A stretch of DNA of 64,000 nucleotides from contig NZ_CP046252.1 in NCBI RefSeq assembly GCF_009720145.1, positions 124,001 through 188,000 on the forward strand, given 5' to 3'. Made by a program: the position numbers and the translations under genes. How positions within the stretch are numbered: the first letter of the stretch is position 1; each line of letters opens with the position of its first letter. Of this stretch, positions 52,343 to 60,241 are shown in pieces. The stretch is from Sphingobium sp. CAP-1 (lineage in GTDB: Bacteria > Pseudomonadota > Alphaproteobacteria > Sphingomonadales > Sphingomonadaceae). Under the pieces are notes generated by a model that saw only the letters and a program-made list of their open reading frames with translations, was not told the DNA's origin and ran no database searches.

Positions 52343-52608
52343 TGACGACGGGCGGCCCCGATTTGCCTTCGGGGCCGCTCTTCGCGCCGCCGATCAAGCG
52401 CAGCGTGACCATCGCCGGGCATCAGACGGCGATCAGTCTGGAGCCCATTTTCTGGGATGCGCTGCGCCGGGCGGCGCTGGAAGAGGCGCTTCCCCTCAAC
52501 GCCATGATCGCGCGCATCGACGTTGCGCGCCTTGCCGCAGACCCCGCCCCCAATCTCGCCAGCGCCATTCGCTGCTGGCTGTTTGACCGTATGCCTCTGC
52601 GACAATGA
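52342..52608 (+). CDS. Ribbon-helix-helix domain protein
   Basis: 88 residues from ATG 52342, overlapping the phbB stop by one base. It has the pattern of the small ribbon-helix-helix family: PIKRSVTIAGHQTAISLEPI (strand and Q-T turn), FWDALRRAALEEALPLNAMI (helices) and the ending SAIRCWLFDRM. Probably a DNA-binding regulator; its target could be the PHB or the iron genes downstream. Translational coupling to phbB is visible. Confidence 0.8.
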   Translation: MTTGGPDLPSGPLFAPPIKRSVTIAGHQTAISLEPIFWDALRRAALEEALPLNAMIARIDVARLAADPAPNLASAIRCWLFDRMPLRQ

Positions 52609-52658
52609 TAAGAATCATTCGCATTAGCGTTGACAATAAGAACGAGTCGCAATAGCAG
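52609..52658 (+). promoter_or_regulatory. Promoter with two Fur-box-like sites for the siderophore receptor
   Basis: Two 15-bp sites of the same 7-1-7 design: TAAGAAT-C-ATTCGCA (52609-52623) and TAAGAAC-G-AGTCGCA (52637-52651). Between and over them is TTGACA (52630-52635) with a 17-base spacer to a weak -10 (TAGCAG, 52653-52658), so the second site fills the spacer. Binding by Fur when iron is plentiful would block the polymerase. Confidence 0.7.
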
Positions 52659-52691
52659 GCCCGCAGCATTTGCAGAGGGGTCTGTATTTTC

Positions 52692-55154
52692 ATGAGCAAA
52701 ACTGTTTCCGCTACGTCTTTCCTGGCTTTGGGTTGCGTTGGCGCCCTGGCTTTCGCCTCGGCCGGCCACGCGCAGGAGGCTGGGCAAGGCCAGAAGCTGG
52801 GCGGCATGACCGTCACCGACAGCGCGATCGACGAATCCGAGATCAAGGTGGAGAAGGCGGAATCGCCTAAATATACCCGCCCGCTGCTCGACACGCCGCA
52901 GACCATCACCGTGATCGGCAAGGCGACCATCCAGCAACAAAATCTGCTGACCCTGCGCGACGTGCTGTCCACCGTGCCGGGCATCACCTTCGGCGCGGGC
53001 GAGGGCGGCTTCGGCTATGGCGACCGCATCATCCTGCGCGGGCAGGACGCCAAGAATGACGTGACCATCGACGGCGTGCGGTCGGGTGCGTTCCTCAACC
53101 GCAACGAAGTCTATAATATCGAGCAGGTCGAAGTCACCAACGGCGCCAACTCGGTGATGAACGGCGGCGGCTCTGTCGCGGGCACGATCAACCTCGTCAC
53201 CAAGCGTCCGCTGGCCGACGACCAGACCGTCCTCAACGCCGGCGTCGGCACCGATCACTATTATCGCGTGACGCTCGACGCCAATGAGCGCGTCAACGAT
53301 CTGATCGCGGTGCGCCTGAACGCCGTCTATCACAAGAATGACGTGCCCGGCCGCGACGTGGAAAATTACGAGCGTTACGGCTTCGCGCCCGCCGTCACCA
53401 TCGGCATTGACGGCCCGACCAGCCTGACCGTGCAGGGCGAATATCTGCATGACGACGCCATGCCCCAATATGGCCTGCGCTATTATGCCAATCTGGGCGG
53501 CTTCCTTGATGAATTTGACCGGTCGGGCTATTATGGTTTTGCCAATCTGGATCAGCAGAATAGCAAGACCCGCTCGCTTCAGGCGATTTTCAGCCATGCT
53601 TTTTCCGATACGGTAAAAATCCGCAACCTGACGCGCTATGAACATATCCGTCAGAACACGATCACCAGCCAGCCCAACGGCACCTTCTGCCTGTCCTCGA
53701 CCGGCAAGCAGCCGCAGGCGCCCTTCCTCGACGGCGTGGCGGCGGCCTGCACCACCACGGTCAACGGCGCCAGCTTCACCGTGCCGGCCGGCTATTATCT
53801 GCCCACCGGCGGGCGCGGCGTGCAGCGTTTCATCAACAACACGACCGCCTATAACCAGATCGACCTGAGCGCCGATTTCGACACTGGCGGGATTGGCCAT
53901 ACGCTGGTCCTCGGCGCGTCGGCCATGTGGGAGCAATATCGGCTGGAACAGGGCACGCTGCCCCGCAATGCCGACGGATCGACGCCGCTTTTCCCGCTGG
54001 TCAGCATTTCCAGTCCAGGTGAAGTCGTCCAGGGTCCGGCCGGCTACAGCTATGGCAATAATGAGTATAGCGGCCCGATCAATTTCATCCGCACCAGCCG
54101 CGCGCTGGGCGAGCAGACCAGCTATGCCGCCTATCTGTTCGACACGCTGAAATTCAGCGACTTTTTCGAGATCAACGCGGGTCTGCGCTATGAAAATGTG
54201 AAGGGGCTGAGCCGCACCTTCACCTATAACAGCACCGCCGGTTCGGCGACGCTCGGCCAGTTGACCGCAATGACCAGCCCGCCGCGCACCGACGACAATC
54301 TCTTCTCCTACCGCGTCGGCGCGGTGGTGAAGCCGACCCCGGACACCAGCCTCTACGCCGCCTTCGGCAACAGCAAGCTGCCGTCCAAGGCGTCGGTCGA
54401 CGGCAGTTGCACGGCCGACAATTCGTCGGGGGGCAGCGGCACCTGCAATGTGAAGCCGGAAACCACCAAAAATTACGAGATCGGGGCCAAGGCGGACCTG
54501 TTCGACAAGAAGCTGCTGCTGACCTTGGCCGCCTTCCGCAACGACCGCAACCAGATCAAGGTCTTGTCGGGCGATCCGTTGCTGCCGGATCAGGCGACCG
54601 ACGGGCATCAGCGGGTCGAGGGCGTTTCCTTCGGCGCGTCGGGCAATATCACCAGCAACTGGACGATTTCCGCCAATTACATGTATCTCAAGAGCGAGAT
54701 CAAACAGGGCGTGTCCGATTATTGTCTTGCGCATCCGGGGTCTGTCAGCGCGGCGGCGGGCACCTGCGCCAACAGCGCGGCGTTCCTTGATCCGACCGCC
54801 GGCTCCTCGCTCACCAATACGCCCAAACATTCGGGCAGCCTGTTCACCACCTACCGCTTCGCCTTCGGTCTGGAGCTGGGCTATGGCCTGACCTATCAGG
54901 GCAAGTTCCTGCTGAACCAGCCGACGCTGGCGCAACTCGCGGCCGGCACCTATGTCGCTTATCATGTGCCGAGCTACACCATCCATCGCCTGATGGTGAA
55001 CTATCCGATCACGGACAAGCTCAAGGCGCAGGTCAACGTCCAGAATTTCACCAACGAGAAATATGTGACGACCGTGCGCAATGCGGTGGGCGGTAGCTGG
55101 GCGCAGCCGGCGCCGACGCGCTCCGCCGTGTTCAGCCTGAACTATCAGTTCTGA
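52692..55154 (+). CDS. TonB-dependent siderophore receptor (Fiu/PiuA type)
   Basis: 820 residues with signal peptide ending SAGHAQ-EA. The plug is typical of catecholate-siderophore receptors: YTRPLLDTPQTITVIGKATI, LLTLRDVLSTVPGITFGAGE, RIILRGQDAKNDVTIDGVRS, and YNIEQVEVTNGANSVMNGGG. The barrel ends AVFSLNYQF. It is followed by tonB and a PiuC-type hydroxylase, matching the fiu-ybiX and piuA-piuC arrangement of other bacteria. Two Fur-like sites are upstream. It probably takes up ferric catecholate siderophores made by other microbes. Confidence 0.93.
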   Translation: MSKTVSATSFLALGCVGALAFASAGHAQEAGQGQKLGGMTVTDSAIDESEIKVEKAESPKYTRPLLDTPQTITVIGKATIQQQNLLTLRDVLSTVPGITFGAGEGGFGYGDRIILRGQDAKNDVTIDGVRSGAFLNRNEVYNIEQVEVTNGANSVMNGGGSVAGTINLVTKRPLADDQTVLNAGVGTDHYYRVTLDANERVNDLIAVRLNAVYHKNDVPGRDVENYERYGFAPAVTIGIDGPTSLTVQGEYLHDDAMPQYGLRYYANLGGFLDEFDRSGYYGFANLDQQNSKTRSLQAIFSHAFSDTVKIRNLTRYEHIRQNTITSQPNGTFCLSSTGKQPQAPFLDGVAAACTTTVNGASFTVPAGYYLPTGGRGVQRFINNTTAYNQIDLSADFDTGGIGHTLVLGASAMWEQYRLEQGTLPRNADGSTPLFPLVSISSPGEVVQGPAGYSYGNNEYSGPINFIRTSRALGEQTSYAAYLFDTLKFSDFFEINAGLRYENVKGLSRTFTYNSTAGSATLGQLTAMTSPPRTDDNLFSYRVGAVVKPTPDTSLYAAFGNSKLPSKASVDGSCTADNSSGGSGTCNVKPETTKNYEIGAKADLFDKKLLLTLAAFRNDRNQIKVLSGDPLLPDQATDGHQRVEGVSFGASGNITSNWTISANYMYLKSEIKQGVSDYCLAHPGSVSAAAGTCANSAAFLDPTAGSSLTNTPKHSGSLFTTYRFAFGLELGYGLTYQGKFLLNQPTLAQLAAGTYVAYHVPSYTIHRLMVNYPITDKLKAQVNVQNFTNEKYVTTVRNAVGGSWAQPAPTRSAVFSLNYQF

Positions 55155-55259
55155 TACGCATAACCCCGGCCTCGTCCCGGCCGGGGAACAGGGGCGGGCG
55201 GCGATCACCTCCTCGGATCGCCGCCCGTTTCACCCGCGAAATCGATCATAGGTGAAAGC

Positions 55260-55274
55260 CGCAATTGATTCGCA
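55260..55274 (+). promoter_or_regulatory. Fur-box-like site before tonB
   Basis: CGCAATT-G-ATTCGCA matches the right half-site (ANTCGCA) and 7-1-7 spacing of the sites at 52609, 52637, 60242 and 60259. It lies about 40 bases before the tonB start. Confidence 0.55.
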
Positions 55275-55314
55275 TTAGAGTTCACGTTATGGGCGCGGAA
55301 AGGGAGGCGCTTTC

Positions 55315-56082
55315 ATGCTGCAAGCCGCAAGCCAGCCGATTGACGATGATGGCCAATCGACCGAGCAGGACATTGTCCTGCCGCTGGCCCGCATCGCCCC
55401 GCCGGTTTCCGCAGCTCTTGTGCCGGTCGAACGCTATCGTGCCCGATCGCGCCCCAATCTGCCCGCCATCGCCGCCATCCTGCTGATCCACGCCGTCGCC
55501 ATCGGCGCGCTGATCCAGGTGCGCAACCATGTGCAGCGGATGGAGGCGGCGAAGCTCACCGTGGTCAACCTGACCCCGCCGCCACCGCCCCCCGCCGCGC
55601 AGACACCGCCGCCGCCGCCCTCCACCCCGCAAGTGGTCGCGCCGCCGCCGATCGTGCAGACGCCCGCGCCACCGGTGCCGGTGCAGACATCGCCCGAACC
55701 GGTCGTGGTGCAATCGCCCGTCCCGGTCACGGTCGTCGCGCCGTCCCCGTCGCCCACGCCCGCCGCGCCGATGGCGGCGCCCAGCATCGTCCAGGCCGGC
55801 GATCTCGGCACCCAGATGGTCGCGGGCAAGCCGCCGCGTTATCCGATCGAAAGCCGTCGCAAGCATGAGCAGGGCACGGTCGTCCTGACCCTGATCCTGG
55901 GTCTTGATGGCGCGGTCGAAAGCCTCAGCGTCACGCAGAGCAGTGGATCGTCGCGGCTCGACAATGCCGCCCGCGACGCGGTCAAGGGCTGGCGCTGGAG
56001 GCCGACGATCCGTGGTGGCCAGCCGGTGCGGGTCCGGGGCGTGGTCGAAATCCCCTTCGTGCTGCGGACCGATGCTGCCTGA
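55315..56082 (+). CDS. tonB: Energy transducer TonB
   Basis: 255 residues. An N-terminal membrane helix (LPAIAAILLIHAVAIGALIQ, about 50-70) is followed by a Pro-rich periplasmic spacer (about 85-150, runs such as PPPPPPAAQTPPPPPS) and a C-terminal TonB fold: PPRYPIESRRKHEQGTVVLT, LDNAARDAVKGWRWRPTIRG, ending VVEIPFVLRTDAA. It passes inner-membrane energy to the receptor. exbB/exbD are not in the window. It has its own Fur-like site and is 6 bases before the hydroxylase gene. Confidence 0.93.
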   Translation: MLQAASQPIDDDGQSTEQDIVLPLARIAPPVSAALVPVERYRARSRPNLPAIAAILLIHAVAIGALIQVRNHVQRMEAAKLTVVNLTPPPPPPAAQTPPPPPSTPQVVAPPPIVQTPAPPVPVQTSPEPVVVQSPVPVTVVAPSPSPTPAAPMAAPSIVQAGDLGTQMVAGKPPRYPIESRRKHEQGTVVLTLILGLDGAVESLSVTQSSGSSRLDNAARDAVKGWRWRPTIRGGQPVRVRGVVEIPFVLRTDAA

Positions 56083-56088
56083 ATTGCC

Positions 56089-56772
56089 ATGCTGATCGCT
56101 ATTCCCGACCTGATCGACGCGGACGGCGTCGCCGCCATCCGCGCCATTATCGACGCCGCCGACTGGGTCGACGGCAATGTCACCTCCGGCCACCAGTCGG
56201 CGCTGGCCAAGCGCAACCTGCAATTGCCGGAGGAAAGCGCCGCAGCGAAGCAGGCGGGACAGATGATCCTCGATGCGCTCGGCCGGTCGCCTTTGTTCAT
56301 CGCAGCCGCGCTGCCGCTCAAGATTTTCCCGCCTCTGTTCAACAGCTATGCCGGCGGACAGGCGTTCGGCGTTCATGTCGACAATGCGGTCCGCATTCAG
56401 GCGGGAACGGGCTTCCGCGTCCGCTCCGACCTGTCGATGACGGTTTTCCTGGAGGAACCCGACGCCTATGAGGGCGGCGAACTGACGATCGAGACGAATT
56501 TCGGCGTGCAGCAGGTGAAGCTGCCCGCCGGCCATGCGGTTCTCTATCCTTCCTCCTCGCTGCACCGGGTCGAACCGGTAACGCGCGGCCGGCGCGTCGC
56601 CAGCTTCTTCTGGCTCCAGTCGATGATCCGCGACGATGGCGCGCGCCAGATGCTGTTCGACCTCGACCGCAGCGTGCAGGGCGTCGCCATGGCGCTGGGG
56701 CAGGGCCACGACGAAGTGGTGCGCCTCACCGGCGTCTATCACAATCTGCTGCGCCGCTGGGCCGACGCCTGA
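56089..56772 (+). CDS. piuC: Fe(II)/2-oxoglutarate-dependent hydroxylase, PiuC/YbiX (PKHD) family
   Basis: 227 residues. A prolyl-hydroxylase-like fold with the metal triad visible: His and Asp in FGVHVDNAVR, second His in SSLHRVEPVTRGRRVASFFW, with Arg for 2-oxoglutarate nearby (the TRGRR). EEPDAYEGGELTI and VKLPAGHAVLYPSSS are family marks. It is encoded directly after tonB and with the Fiu-type receptor, as in other bacteria. Likely role is in siderophore handling, reaction unknown. Confidence 0.92.
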   Translation: MLIAIPDLIDADGVAAIRAIIDAADWVDGNVTSGHQSALAKRNLQLPEESAAAKQAGQMILDALGRSPLFIAAALPLKIFPPLFNSYAGGQAFGVHVDNAVRIQAGTGFRVRSDLSMTVFLEEPDAYEGGELTIETNFGVQQVKLPAGHAVLYPSSSLHRVEPVTRGRRVASFFWLQSMIRDDGARQMLFDLDRSVQGVAMALGQGHDEVVRLTGVYHNLLRRWADA

Positions 56773-57096
56773 GGGGGGGACGGGCAAGATCTGCCGTCAT
56801 TCCCCCTCCCGCAAGCGGGAGGGGGTAGGGGGTGGGTTTGCGCAGCCTCGCATTTGCCCACCCCGCTGCGACTAACGCGCTGCGCGCGTAAGTCTCGCTA
56901 CCCCTCCCGCAAGCGGGAGGGGAATATCTTGTTCCACCCAACCCTGTCCTACACAGCGCCGCTTTGCTAAACCGCATCCGGCTCTTTTCCACTGTCCATC
57001 CGCTCCCGCGCCGCGACATAAAATGTCCAACTTTCGCACGAAAATGTCGAAATCAGCGGGAAATATGCGAAGTTAAGCGGGCAATCTCCTATTGCC
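56773..57096. other. Convergent intergenic region holding a REP-like pair
   Basis: 324 bases between the converging piuC and apbE genes. The main content is the repeat at 56802-56922. The remainder (56923-57096) shows no gene; a GTCCAACTTTCGCACGAAAA stretch near 57026 is AT-richer. No convincing terminator is seen apart from the hairpins of the repeat. Confidence 0.5.
56802..56922. repeat. REP-like element, family D (two hairpins)
   Basis: Two copies of the palindrome CCCCTCCCGCAAGCGGGAGG (56802-56825 and 56901-56922) flank a 75-base centre in which GTGGG and CCCAC stretches can also pair. Between convergent genes it may serve as a two-way transcript end. Confidence 0.75.
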
Positions 57097-57960
57097 TCAC
57101 TCCAGCATCACGGCCAGCGCTGGCGTCATATATTCCTGCGCGCCCGCTGCCGTCCGCAGCACCAGCCGCGCGGCAAGGCCGTGGCGGGTCGCCAGTTTCA
57201 TGCCCCTGTCCGGTCCCATCACGGTGATCGCGGTGGCCCAGGCGTCGGCCAGCATGGCGCTGTCGTGCAGCACCGTGACCGATGCGACGCCGGCCGCGAT
57301 CGGCGCGCCGGTCAGGGGATCGATGCTGTGGGACAGGCGCTGCTCGCCCTCCATCCGATAGCGGCGATAGTCGCCCGACGTGGCGATGGACAGGCCGCTG
57401 AGCGCCACGCGCAGGGTCGGGACGATCAAGCCCGGTGGCGCTTCGACATCGACCCACCAGGGCTGGATGTCGGGCTTCACGCCCTCGCCGCGCAATTCGC
57501 CGCCAATCTCGATCAGAAAATTGGCGACGCCCAGCGCGCGCAATTCGGCGGCGACGGCGTCCACCGCGAAACCCTTGGCGATGCCGGAGAAATCCAGTGC
57601 GACATCGGCCAGCCGCCGGGCGCGCTCGCCCTCGACCTCTATCTGTGTCCAGGGGGCGGGGATCGCGGCGGACAGAGGCCGGGGCGCCGGGCCGAAGCCC
57701 CAATGATCCACCAGCCGGCCGACCGCGGGATCGAATGCGCCATGTGACAGCCGCGCCATGTCCAGTCCCGCGCGCAGCACCGTCAGCATCTCGCCGGGCA
57801 ATGGCATCCAGTCGCCCACCGCCCTGCGATTGAAGCGGCTGATGACGCTGTCCGCCTCCCAATTGCTCATCTGGTCGATGATGCGGGCCAGCACCGCTTC
57901 GATCGCGGCCGCACAGCCCGCCGGCGGATCGACGATCTGCGCCGACCAGCTCGTCCCCAT
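57097..57960 (-). CDS. apbE: FAD:protein FMN transferase (ApbE family)
   Basis: 287 residues from ATG 57960. It transfers FMN from FAD to Ser/Thr of periplasmic target proteins. Seen: MGTSWSAQIVD, NWEADSVISRFNRRAVGDWM, DFSGIAKGFAVDAVAAEL, NFLIEIGGELRGEGV, HSIDPLTGAPI and LADAWATAITVMGPDRGM (Mg/FAD site). The only ATG is inside the conserved TMGT motif; the reading frame upstream is open for at least 40 codons with no ATG/GTG/TTG, so the true N-terminus may be longer or the first strand is lost. No signal peptide is visible. It follows DUF4198 on the same strand. Confidence 0.88.
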   Translation of the reverse strand: MGTSWSAQIVDPPAGCAAAIEAVLARIIDQMSNWEADSVISRFNRRAVGDWMPLPGEMLTVLRAGLDMARLSHGAFDPAVGRLVDHWGFGPAPRPLSAAIPAPWTQIEVEGERARRLADVALDFSGIAKGFAVDAVAAELRALGVANFLIEIGGELRGEGVKPDIQPWWVDVEAPPGLIVPTLRVALSGLSIATSGDYRRYRMEGEQRLSHSIDPLTGAPIAAGVASVTVLHDSAMLADAWATAITVMGPDRGMKLATRHGLAARLVLRTAAGAQEYMTPALAVMLE

Positions 57961-58070
57961 GGTGGGACCGCCATATGCGACGATAGCGCCGCTGCGCTGT
58001 CGCCCGACGAACAGGTCGGGCGACAGGCCGGGCGCTATCGCGACACGGACGAAGTCGGGGTGGCCCGCTG

Positions 58071-59003
58071 TCAGGGCGCCAGCACTTCCAGCGTGGTGAT
58101 ATAGGTCGCGCGGCGCTGCGGCGGGCCGGCCGGCGCCTGCGGACGCGGACCCTGCGGCGCGCCGGCGGCGGGACCGCCTTCACCGGCGGGCCGACCCGCG
58201 CCACCGGGACCACCGGGGCCGCCCGGACCAGCTTCGCCGCCGGGGCCGCCTTCACGGCCGCCGCCCAGGCTGGCGTTCACCCAATACATGCCCGGCGTCG
58301 GCCACTTCACCGATACCTTGCCATCCTTGTCGGCGGTCAGGTCGATCTGGCCGAGCGCGTCGCGATAGCGAATGCCGCCGGGGATGACCGTGACCTTCAG
58401 GCCTGCTGCCGGCTTGCCGTCGAGCAGGAACTGGAAGGTCGCGGCTTCGCCCGCCACCAGATCATTGGGGTGGGTGACGGGGACCAGTTCGATGCCCACG
58501 CCGGTCGGCGTGAACAGGGTGGTGGTCGGCGCGCCCAGCGTCACGAACACCTCGTTGCGGCTCGCCATTTCGGCGGTCTGCACATCGGTCGCGCCGGCGG
58601 GAATGACGCTGGCCAGCTTGTCCTTGGTGGTGCCGCGCGGCAACCGCTCCTGCTTGCCGTTCAGCATATAGCTGCCCATCACGCCGGTCGACACGCTGGC
58701 GATGCGATAGGTGCCCGGCTTGGTCAGATGCACGTCGAAGGTCGAACGATAGCGGCCCTTGGCGGCGTTTTCGATTCTACCCGCCGCGCCGTCCGGCTCG
58801 GTGACGACGACATTGTCGGTCGGCATCGGGAAATGTTCGAAATAGAAGAGGTCGTTGGAAACCGCCGCGTCCACCGTCACCCAGCTATCGGTGCCCGACA
58901 GGGTGGTGGAGGAGGGCAGCATCCACTGGCGATGCGCCTGTGCCGCGCCGGAGAGCATCAGGGCGGCGACCGCGCCCGCGATCAGATATTTGGCCTTCAT
59001 CAT
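58071..59003 (-). CDS. DUF4198 domain-containing exported protein
   Basis: 310 residues with signal peptide (LIAGAVAALMLSGAAQAHRQ). The domain opens HRQWMLPSSTTLSGTDSWVT, includes DLFYFEHFPMPTDNVVV and ends with an Ig-like strand pair GKVSVKWPTPGMYWVNASLG. A collagen-like Gly/Pro tract (about residues 247-296, e.g. GPGGPGGPGGAGRPAG) is inserted before the last strand. DUF4198 proteins occur with PepSY and DUF2271 proteins near TonB receptors. The gap to the upstream DUF2271 gene is 12 bases. Role unknown, probably in iron reduction. Confidence 0.87.
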   Translation of the reverse strand: MMKAKYLIAGAVAALMLSGAAQAHRQWMLPSSTTLSGTDSWVTVDAAVSNDLFYFEHFPMPTDNVVVTEPDGAAGRIENAAKGRYRSTFDVHLTKPGTYRIASVSTGVMGSYMLNGKQERLPRGTTKDKLASVIPAGATDVQTAEMASRNEVFVTLGAPTTTLFTPTGVGIELVPVTHPNDLVAGEAATFQFLLDGKPAAGLKVTVIPGGIRYRDALGQIDLTADKDGKVSVKWPTPGMYWVNASLGGGREGGPGGEAGPGGPGGPGGAGRPAGEGGPAAGAPQGPRPQAPAGPPQRRATYITTLEVLAP

Positions 59004-59015
59004 ATATTCTCCCCT

Positions 59016-59540
59016 TTATTTGCCGAAGCTCAGCGCGACCGCGCCCAGTTCGCTGCTGCCCTGCGCCTTCACGGTCGCGCCCGGCCTGGGTGGCCAGGAA
59101 AAGGGCAGGCGAACGACTTCGCGCCCGCCGACTTCGCGCGCGGCCTCGACCAGCAGCGTGTAATTGCCCGGCGCGAGCGGACCGAGCGGCCCCTTGCCGG
59201 CGGTGAAGGCGATCTTCTGGTCGCCTGGTGCGCGGGTCGCGCCGGTGACGCCGTTGGCCGGGAAGTTCATCGTGCGCCCCGATGCGCGCCACCACTGGCG
59301 CACGTCGCGCAGCCATTTGGTGCCTTCGCCATTGCGCTTGTCGCCATCATACCAGACCGACAAGGTGCGGGGCGCAGCGCCCTCCTTTTCGATCCAGATG
59401 GCGACATAGGGGCGATGATATTCGGCGACCGACAGGCGCGGGATGGCGACGCTCAGGTTCAGCGTCTGCGCATTGGCGGGTGCGGCGACCGCGCCAAGCG
59501 CGGTCGCGCCGGTCAGAACCAGGCTGTGGCGGATCTGCAT
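59016..59540 (-). CDS. DUF2271 domain-containing exported protein, candidate flavoprotein
   Basis: 174 residues with signal peptide ending ANA-QT. Sequence marks are YVAIWIEKEGAAPRTLSVWY, KWLRDVRQWWRASGRTMNFP and PGNYTLLVEAAREVGGREVV. At residues 96-105 it reads NGVTGATRAP: TGAT at 99-102 matches the [S/T]GA[S/T] pattern of ApbE-flavinylated proteins such as NqrC and RnfG, so Thr102 is the expected FMN-linked residue. A second TGAT at 10-13 is in the signal peptide and is coincidental. It shares an operon with apbE. Confidence 0.86.
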   Translation of the reverse strand: MQIRHSLVLTGATALGAVAAPANAQTLNLSVAIPRLSVAEYHRPYVAIWIEKEGAAPRTLSVWYDGDKRNGEGTKWLRDVRQWWRASGRTMNFPANGVTGATRAPGDQKIAFTAGKGPLGPLAPGNYTLLVEAAREVGGREVVRLPFSWPPRPGATVKAQGSSELGAVALSFGK

Positions 59541-59552
59541 GGATTGTCCCCC

Positions 59553-60197
59553 TTAATGGATGAAGATGATGGCGAGGATCGCCGGGATGGCCAGGCCGGC
59601 CGCGACCAGCGGCCAGGTGGACGGGCGCTTCTTCGCATGAAGCTGAAGCAGCAGCAGGCCGGTCAGCGCGAACAGGAAGCAGGCGACGGCGAAGATGTCG
59701 ATGAACCATTTCCACGCATTGCCCGCGTTGCGGCCCTTGTGGAGATCGTTCAGGTAGCTGATCCAGCCGCGGCTGGTGCTTTCGCTCGTCACTTCGCCAC
59801 TATGCCGGTCGATCGCGACCCAGCCGTCGCCACCGGGGCGGGGAAGGGCGAGATAGATTTCGTCGGCGGACCATTCGGCGACGCCGGCGCCGCTCTGGCC
59901 GATGTTCTTTTCGACCCAGGCGGCGACCGGGGCGGGCAGCGGCTTCTTCGCATCGGGCGCGTCGTCGGCCGCGACCTGTTTCAGCAAGTCGACGGGCAGG
60001 GCGGCGCTTTTCTCGACCGTTTGCGGCGCGCCCTCGACATCGGCGGCGTGGTTGAGCGTGATGCCGGTGAAGGCGAACAGCAGCAGGCCAATGAGGCTGA
60101 TCGCCGAACTGACCCAATGCCAGCTATGGAGCTGCTTCAGCCAGAAGGCCTTGGCGCTCTTCTTTTTCTGGGCCTTGATCTGGGCGGTTCCGTGCAT
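59553..60197 (-). CDS. PepSY-associated transmembrane helix protein
   Basis: 214 residues from ATG 60197 (starts at 60239 and 60263 are possible but overlap the Fur-like sites). Three membrane segments: WVSSAISLIGLLLFAFTGIT (about 28-48), FIDIFAVACFLFALTGLLLL and LVAAGLAIPAILAIIFIH. Histidines placed for haem or metal binding flank them: KQLHSWHW, TLNHAADVEG, LNDLHKGRN, LQLHAKKR. The loop carries the PepSY-like region. It is first in the operon PepSY-DUF2271-DUF4198-apbE. Likely carries electrons across the membrane to a periplasmic flavin. Confidence 0.85.
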   Translation of the reverse strand: MHGTAQIKAQKKKSAKAFWLKQLHSWHWVSSAISLIGLLLFAFTGITLNHAADVEGAPQTVEKSAALPVDLLKQVAADDAPDAKKPLPAPVAAWVEKNIGQSGAGVAEWSADEIYLALPRPGGDGWVAIDRHSGEVTSESTSRGWISYLNDLHKGRNAGNAWKWFIDIFAVACFLFALTGLLLLQLHAKKRPSTWPLVAAGLAIPAILAIIFIH

Positions 60198-60241
60198 CGG
60201 GAAAGCGGCTGGTCCTGCGGGAAATGACGGGGATCGCATAA

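Noticed and set aside
52422..55208. A 928-codon frame on the - strand opposite the siderophore receptor
   Set aside because: Arg/Ala/Gly-rich low-complexity translation with no motif, exactly covering a clear TonB receptor.
57089..58255. A frame with collagen-like VARVGPPVKAVPPP sequence on the - strand
   Set aside because: It is another reading frame of the apbE and DUF4198 genes; the Gly/Pro-rich DNA of DUF4198 yields Pro/Arg-rich text in this frame.
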